A stretch of 64,000 nucleotides of DNA, from the NCBI GenBank assembly GCA_050633625.1, contig JBOEGW010000006.1, forward strand, positions 186,001-250,000, written 5' to 3'. The stretch is from JBOEGW01 sp050633625 (GTDB lineage Bacteria > Pseudomonadota > Alphaproteobacteria > Rhodobacterales > Rhodobacteraceae). Below the pieces are notes generated by a model. The model did not search any database and was not told the origin of the DNA. It saw only the letters and a list, made by a program, of their open reading frames with translations. The translations under genes and the position numbers were made by a program. Positions 59,725 to 64,000 of the stretch are shown piece after piece; the first letter of the stretch is position 1, and each line of letters starts with the position of its first letter.

Positions 59725-60615
59725 GTGCGAGAACGCGTTGAGATTTTTGAAATGGCGCCGCGCGATGGTTTGCAAAATGAAGCGCGGACCATTCCCTTGG
59801 CGCAAAAAATCGCGCTTGTCGATTGTCTCAGTCGCGCTGGGTTTTCGCGCATCGAAGTTGCGAGCTTTGTCAGTTCCAAATGGGTGCCGCAAATGGCCGA
59901 TAGTGCGCAGGTTCTTGGCGGGATCACTCGCAAGAGAGGTCTGTCCTACACAGCGCTCACGCCAAATTTGCGCGGGTTTGAGGCGGCGGTTGGCGCGGGT
60001 GCCGATGAGGTTGCGGTGTTTGCCTCCGCCAGCGAAGGGTTTAGCCGAGCGAATATAAATTGTTCGATTTCTGAGAGTTTGGAGCGATTTATTCCGGTAT
60101 TGAACGCGGCTAATGTTCGAAAAATGAAAGTTCGGGGCTACGTCTCCTGCGTGACGGATTGCCCTTTTGAGGGGGAGATCAGCCCCGAAGCTGTCGCACA
60201 TGTGGCGGGCGCGTTGTTGGACATGGGCTGTTACGAAATTTCGCTCGGTGATACGATCGGACAAGGCATCCCTGATCGGGTTCGCGCCATGTTGGAGGCG
60301 GTGCTTGAGGCTGTGCCCGTGGCGCAGGTGGCCGGCCATTTCCACGACACGGCGGGGCGCGCACTTGCGAACATTGAGGTCGCGCTGGACATGGGCGTGC
60401 GGGTTTTTGATGCGGCTGTTGGCGGGCTTGGCGGCTGTCCCTATGCGCCGGGCGCAAAAGGAAATGTGGCGACTGAGCGCGTGCTTGCGCGGCTTTTGGA
60501 GCTTGGGTTTGATCCAGGGTTGGACGCGCAGATCGTTGCGCAGGCGGCCAAAATGGCACAGGCGATGCGCACCAATGTGCCCCCAAAAGGGCAGCGCGGG
60601 AAGGATGCAGGATGA
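59725..60615 (+). CDS. mvaB: Hydroxymethylglutaryl-CoA lyase
   Basis: 296 residues starting at the GTG 59725, directly after the GST stop. DRE-TIM-type barrel: VEIFEMAPRDGLQNEARTIP (catalytic PRDGLQN), the GYVSCVTDCPFEGEISPEAV region and FDAAVGGLGGCPYAPGAKGN with the conserved catalytic cysteine. It splits HMG-CoA to acetyl-CoA and acetoacetate, the last step of leucine degradation. It overlaps the downstream hydratase by 4 bases. Confidence 0.95.
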   Translation: MRERVEIFEMAPRDGLQNEARTIPLAQKIALVDCLSRAGFSRIEVASFVSSKWVPQMADSAQVLGGITRKRGLSYTALTPNLRGFEAAVGAGADEVAVFASASEGFSRANINCSISESLERFIPVLNAANVRKMKVRGYVSCVTDCPFEGEISPEAVAHVAGALLDMGCYEISLGDTIGQGIPDRVRAMLEAVLEAVPVAQVAGHFHDTAGRALANIEVALDMGVRVFDAAVGGLGGCPYAPGAKGNVATERVLARLLELGFDPGLDAQIVAQAAKMAQAMRTNVPPKGQRGKDAG

Positions 60616-61400
60616 GGTTTGAGTCGATCACGATTGAGACGGATGCGCGGGGCGTTGCCACCTTGACCTTGGCGCGCGACGACAAGCATAACGCGCTGAA
60701 TTCGAAGATGATTTTGGAAATCACTGAGGCGGCGCATCTGTTTGGAGCGCAAAGCGATGTGCGGGCCGTGGTGCTGACAGGCGCGGGCCAGAGTTTCTGC
60801 GCGGGGGCCGATCTGGAGTGGATGCGCGCGCAGATGGAGGCCGGGAGCGAAGCCCGCGCAGCCGAGGCGCGCGCGCTGGCGATGATGCTCAAGGCGCTGA
60901 ATGACATGCCAAAACCGCTCATCGGCCGCATCCAAGGCCAAGCCTATGGTGGCGGTGTGGGGATGATGTCGGTTTGTGACGTTGTGATTGCGGCGGACCA
61001 CTGTAAATTTGGCTTCACGGAAGCGCGCCTTGGGCTGATCCCGGCCACGATTGGACCTTATGTTTTGGCGCGTATGGGCGAGGCCATGGCGCGCCGGGTG
61101 TTCATGTCGGCACGTCTATTTGGCGCGCAAGACGCTGTCACTTTAGGGTTGGTTTCGCGCGCTGTGGCTTTGGCGGATCTGGACGAGGCTGTTGGCGCGG
61201 AAGTTGCGCCCTATCTGAGCTGTGCGCCGGGGGCGGTTGCGCAGGCCAAGGCGTTGACCCGGCAATTTGGGGCGCCGATTTCGCAGGCGCAGATTGAACA
61301 TAGCATTGCTGCGCTTGTGGACTGTTGGGAAGGCGAGGAGGCGCGCGCCGGGATAGCTGCGTTTTTTGAGAGGAGGGAGCCGCCATGGGTATCGTCTTAG
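60612..61400 (+). CDS. Enoyl-CoA hydratase, probably methylglutaconyl-CoA hydratase
   Basis: 262 residues, crotonase fold. VVLTGAGQSFCAGADLEWMR is the oxyanion-hole block. IGRIQGQAYGGGVGMMSVCD and KFGFTEARLGLIPATIGPYV carry the two catalytic glutamate regions. Position between hmgL and the operon end, with mccAB and ivd upstream, points to the 3-methylglutaconyl-CoA hydratase step (liuC). The overlaps with hmgL (ATGA) and with the next gene (16 bases) show tight coupling. Confidence 0.88.
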   Translation: MRFESITIETDARGVATLTLARDDKHNALNSKMILEITEAAHLFGAQSDVRAVVLTGAGQSFCAGADLEWMRAQMEAGSEARAAEARALAMMLKALNDMPKPLIGRIQGQAYGGGVGMMSVCDVVIAADHCKFGFTEARLGLIPATIGPYVLARMGEAMARRVFMSARLFGAQDAVTLGLVSRAVALADLDEAVGAEVAPYLSCAPGAVAQAKALTRQFGAPISQAQIEHSIAALVDCWEGEEARAGIAAFFERREPPWVSS

Positions 61401-61771
61401 GGGATGACATCTTGGTGGGCTGGATTTTTGGCGCGCTTTCTGCGCTGCCTATCACCGCGCAAGTGGCGCTGACTTTGGGCGCGCCTTTGGGCGATTTGAC
61501 CCTTGGCGGCAAGTATCCGGGGCGATTGCCGGGGCGCATTCGCGCTGTTGCCGCCGTGCAGGCCCTTCTTTTGAGCGCTATCGCATTGGTGGTTCTGGAC
61601 CGTGCAGGGGCGGTGTCTATCGGGCTTTCTGCTGTGTTTTTCTGGGTGGCCTGCGCCATTACGGCTTTGTCGACGGTGTTGAACCTGATCACCCCATCGA
61701 GACGAGAGCGGATCATCTGGACGCCGATTTTGTCGGGGATGCTTTTGTGTCTCGGTTTTTTGATCTGGTGA
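61385..61771 (+). CDS. Small membrane protein at the end of the leucine operon
   Basis: 128 residues with hydrophobic helices ILVGWIFGALSALPITAQVA, AVAAVQALLLSAIALVVL, GLSAVFFWVACAITALSTV and ILSGMLLCLGFLIW. It starts 16 bases inside the hydratase gene with GAGGGAG before the ATG, so it is translated from the same message. No family recognised; a transport role is possible but unsupported. Confidence 0.75.
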   Translation: MGIVLGDDILVGWIFGALSALPITAQVALTLGAPLGDLTLGGKYPGRLPGRIRAVAAVQALLLSAIALVVLDRAGAVSIGLSAVFFWVACAITALSTVLNLITPSRRERIIWTPILSGMLLCLGFLIW

Positions 61772-62167
61772 AATCCTGAGGCGATGGGGCACCTTCGGAC
61801 AGTGCCACGCCAAGGGTGTGCCCCGGACCCGCACTTGGCCCCGTGTCTCATTCGCTTGTGTCTGTGCCTGTCGCTGCGAGTCGTTTTCAAGGGCGCGCTG
61901 GCAGAAATTCCTTTTGCGGTTTGCAAAAAATTTAAGGTTCGCGAAAGATGTCTGTGCAATGCATCTTCTCACATGACCAGAGAGAGGTGCGCAGAGCCTT
62001 GTAAGCAACGGTATACAAACGCCAAACGGCGGCTTTGCGCTTTCGCCAAAAGGTCGTATTGTAAGATGCAAATATCGCACTGGTTCGGTTGACCCTCCCT
62101 TGCAACAGGAGTAGACCGCGCCTGAGCCAAACTGTCGCGGGCCAGCCCCGCCAAAGGAGCCAAAACG

Positions 62168-62533
62168 GTGGACGAACTTCTTCGCGAATACCTCCCCATT
62201 GTCATTTTCCTCATTGTGGCCGTTGCCCTTGGCCTGATCCTCATTCTCGCCGCTGCCGTCTTGGCGGTGCGCAACCCGGACCCTGAGAAGGTGTCGGCGT
62301 ATGAGTGTGGGTTCAATGCGTTTGACGATGCACGGATGAAATTCGATGTCCGGTTTTATCTGGTGTCGATCCTCTTCATTATCTTCGATTTGGAAATCGC
62401 TTTCCTCTTTCCTTGGGCCGTTGCGTTCAAGGATGTGGGATTGCTCGGCTTCTGGTCGATGATCATTTTCCTCGGCGTGCTGACCATTGGGTTCGCCTAT
62501 GAGTGGAAAAAGGGAGCGCTGGAATGGGAATGA
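62168..62533 (+). CDS. nuoA: NADH-quinone oxidoreductase subunit A
   Basis: 121 residues starting at GTG 62168, with AAAGGAG upstream. Three membrane helices; KVSAYECGFNAFDDARMKFD is the conserved matrix loop of NuoA and VSILFIIFDLEIAFLFPWAV the second helix. It is a proton-channel-side subunit of respiratory complex I. The 396 bases before it hold no gene; TGCATCTT (61960) and AAGATGCA (62063) form an 8-bp inverted pair 100 bases apart. The gene overlaps nuoB by 10 bases. Confidence 0.97.
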   Translation: MDELLREYLPIVIFLIVAVALGLILILAAAVLAVRNPDPEKVSAYECGFNAFDDARMKFDVRFYLVSILFIIFDLEIAFLFPWAVAFKDVGLLGFWSMIIFLGVLTIGFAYEWKKGALEWE

Positions 62534-63072
62534 CGGCTGAGAAAGTCCAGGCGGGTCTGAACACGGCAGGGGGTGACCGCGAGGTTGCAACGCGCCAGTT
62601 GAATGATCAGCTTGCGGACAAAGGGTTTTTGCTGACTTCTACCGATGACATCATCAATTGGGCGCGCACAGGCTCCCTGCACTGGATGACCTTTGGGCTT
62701 GCTTGTTGTGCTGTGGAAATGATGCACACGTCCATGCCGCGTTATGACCTTGAACGGTATGGGACTGCGCCGCGCGCCTCTCCGCGCCAATCGGATCTGA
62801 TGATTGTTGCAGGCACGCTGACCAACAAAATGGCGCCAGCTTTGCGCAAGGTTTATGACCAAATGCCAGAACCGCGCTACGTGATTTCGATGGGATCCTG
62901 CGCCAATGGCGGTGGGTATTACCACTATTCTTATAGCGTCGTGCGCGGGTGTGATCGGGTTGTTCCGGTGGATGTCTATGTGCCAGGGTGCCCGCCTTCG
63001 GCGGAGGCGCTGGTCTATGGCATCTTGCAATTGCAACGCAAAATTCGCCGCACTGGCACGATCGCGAGGTAA
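62524..63072 (+). CDS. nuoB: NADH-quinone oxidoreductase subunit B
   Basis: 182 residues from the ATG at 62524 (GGGAG upstream); ATG 62530 is also possible. The N2 4Fe-4S cluster ligands are Cys61, Cys62 (GLACCAVEMM), Cys126 (GSCANGGGYY) and Cys156 (VPGCPPSAEAL). This cluster passes electrons to quinone in complex I. The spacing is standard for NuoB/PSST. Confidence 0.98.
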   Translation: MGMTAEKVQAGLNTAGGDREVATRQLNDQLADKGFLLTSTDDIINWARTGSLHWMTFGLACCAVEMMHTSMPRYDLERYGTAPRASPRQSDLMIVAGTLTNKMAPALRKVYDQMPEPRYVISMGSCANGGGYYHYSYSVVRGCDRVVPVDVYVPGCPPSAEALVYGILQLQRKIRRTGTIAR

Positions 63073-63075
63073 GCC

Positions 63076-63687
63076 ATGAGTGAAGCTCTCAATGAACTTG
63101 GCGCGCTGATTGAAGCCAAACGCCCGGAAGAAGTGATCGGCTATGAGGTTGCGCATGGCGAGTTGACGGTGACTGTGCGCGTGGACGCTTTGCCGGACGT
63201 GATCGACTTCTTGAAGGCTGACCGCACCTGCCGTTTTTCGTCGCTTGTGGATATCACCGCTGTGGACTACCCGCAGCGTGACCCGCGTTTTGACGTGGTC
63301 TATCATTTCTTGTCGATGTACGCGAACCACCGCATCCGCCTGCGCGCGCAGGTCGGGGAGGAGGACACAGTACCTTCGATCGTCGGTATTCATCCCAGTG
63401 CTGGGTGGTTTGAGCGCGAAGTGTTTGACATGTTTGGGCTTATTTTCGCGGGGAACCCGGATTTGCGCCGTTTGTTGACGGATTACGGCTTTCGTGGGCA
63501 TCCGCTGCGCAAGGACTTTCCCACAACAGGCTATACGGAAGTCCGCTATGACGATGCTGAAAAACGCGTGGTCTATGAGCCTGTTTCGCTTGTTCAAGAG
63601 TATCGCCAGTTCGACTTTATGAGTCCGTGGGAGGGTGCTCAATACATCCTGCCCGGGGATGAAAAGGGCGAGGAGGCCAAGGGCTGA
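63076..63687 (+). CDS. nuoC: NADH-quinone oxidoreductase subunit C
   Basis: 203 residues. SSLVDITAVDYPQRDPRFDV and WFEREVFDMFGLIFAGNPDL followed by RRLLTDYGFRGHPLRKDFP are the 30-kDa subunit signature. It is separate from NuoD, as usual in alphaproteobacteria. It starts 3 bases after nuoB. Downstream, nuoD is expected but a sulfotransferase-like gene begins instead. Confidence 0.97.
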   Translation: MSEALNELGALIEAKRPEEVIGYEVAHGELTVTVRVDALPDVIDFLKADRTCRFSSLVDITAVDYPQRDPRFDVVYHFLSMYANHRIRLRAQVGEEDTVPSIVGIHPSAGWFEREVFDMFGLIFAGNPDLRRLLTDYGFRGHPLRKDFPTTGYTEVRYDDAEKRVVYEPVSLVQEYRQFDFMSPWEGAQYILPGDEKGEEAKG

Positions 63688-63689
63688 AC

Positions 63690-64000
63690 GTGGCGGGTAA
63701 GACGCTCATATATTGCGTTGGGGCTGCGAAAGCGGGCACCTCCTGGCTGTTTGACTATCTCTACAGCCACCCGGAGTGCTATTTCACGCCCGTCAAAGAG
63801 CTGCACTATTGGGACTCGCTTGAGTTTGGCCGCGGGAAGTTTTACCGCGATCAAATCCCCGCCCGTATCGAGGCTATTCGGGGGCGGTATGAGGTGACCG
63901 ATGGAGCCGATCAGCGCGCCTACCAAGAGGCCAATATGGCGGCGAACCAGATGTGGTTTGACAGCTTTGACGGGCGTTCGCGCGATGACGATATGTATCG
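63690..64000 (+). CDS. Sulfotransferase family protein (partial, 3' end outside window)
   Basis: The frame from the GTG at 63690 is open for 103 codons to the window edge; it starts 2 bases after the nuoC stop. The beginning KTLIYCVGAAKAGTSWLFDY contains the PAPS 5'-phosphosulfate-binding loop (AKAGTSWL), followed by SHPECYFTPVKELHYWD, typical of the sulfotransferase family. It would transfer sulfate from PAPS to an unknown acceptor. Its place inside the nuo operon is unusual. Confidence 0.85.
   Translation, partial: MAGKTLIYCVGAAKAGTSWLFDYLYSHPECYFTPVKELHYWDSLEFGRGKFYRDQIPARIEAIRGRYEVTDGADQRAYQEANMAANQMWFDSFDGRSRDDDMY

Noticed and set aside
61397..62590. 397-residue minus-strand frame across the nuoA region
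   Set aside because: Antisense to a membrane-protein gene and nuoA; low-complexity, no motif.

Overview
The window is a gene-dense, GC-rich chromosomal segment of an alphaproteobacterium, most probably of the Rhodobacterales (Roseobacter group). The evidence is the aerobic cobaltochelatase pair cobS/cobT, the divergent bolA/J-domain pair, DUF3422, a YeeE/YedE transporter, a leucine catabolism operon, and the start of a nuo operon. No rRNA, tRNA, CRISPR array, prophage or insertion sequence was seen.

Layout. 1-4231: cobT (cut by the left edge) and cobS on the minus strand, separated by three small secreted-protein genes and a divergent flavin reductase. 4520-7217: an internally duplicated RTX protein and a secreted EF-hand protein. 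7290-9408: a small membrane protein, an NmrA-type protein, a J-domain protein and divergent BolA. 9456-12604: a probable delta-class carbonic anhydrase, a DUF4177 protein, a thioesterase, a cell-wall hydrolase lipoprotein and a DUF6326-like membrane protein. The last of these faces a TetR regulator across two identical operator-like sites. 13391-20361: gatB, a membrane-anchored protein, a lysozyme-like lipoprotein, a GGDEF protein and pepN. 20525-27581: malate synthase G, a GlcG-like protein, an alpha/beta hydrolase, a glutamine-amidotransferase-like hydrolase and a NIDO-RTX-Hint protein.

28062-33059: a two-subunit molybdenum hydroxylase (IorAB type), a 24-bp minisatellite, a TetR regulator with elaborate operator repeats, and an isoprenylcysteine-methyltransferase-like protein. 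33218-45011: pntAB, a phospholipase-D-like protein, rluE, a structured leader followed by an ornithine decarboxylase-type gene, DUF3422, YeeE/YedE, argE, moaA and a lipoprotein. 45171-51556: an AlkD-like protein, a PNPOx-like protein, glmS, glmU, gph and a DegT aminotransferase.

51877-61771 is a leucine/isovalerate degradation cluster: ivd, mccB, mccA, hmgL and methylglutaconyl-CoA hydratase. It takes isovaleryl-CoA to acetyl-CoA and acetoacetate and has several unexpected passengers. Malate synthase G (20.5 kb) could help assimilate the acetyl-CoA. 62168-64000 holds nuoA, nuoB and nuoC, followed by a sulfotransferase-family gene where nuoD would be expected.

At least seven intergenic gaps carry related copies of a repeat: a G/C hairpin, then a conserved AGGTATTT-AAA-CAA-GAA core. 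This family, the minisatellite and the decarboxylase leader are the main structures that gene calls do not explain. All assignments come from reading the sequence; no database search was run.
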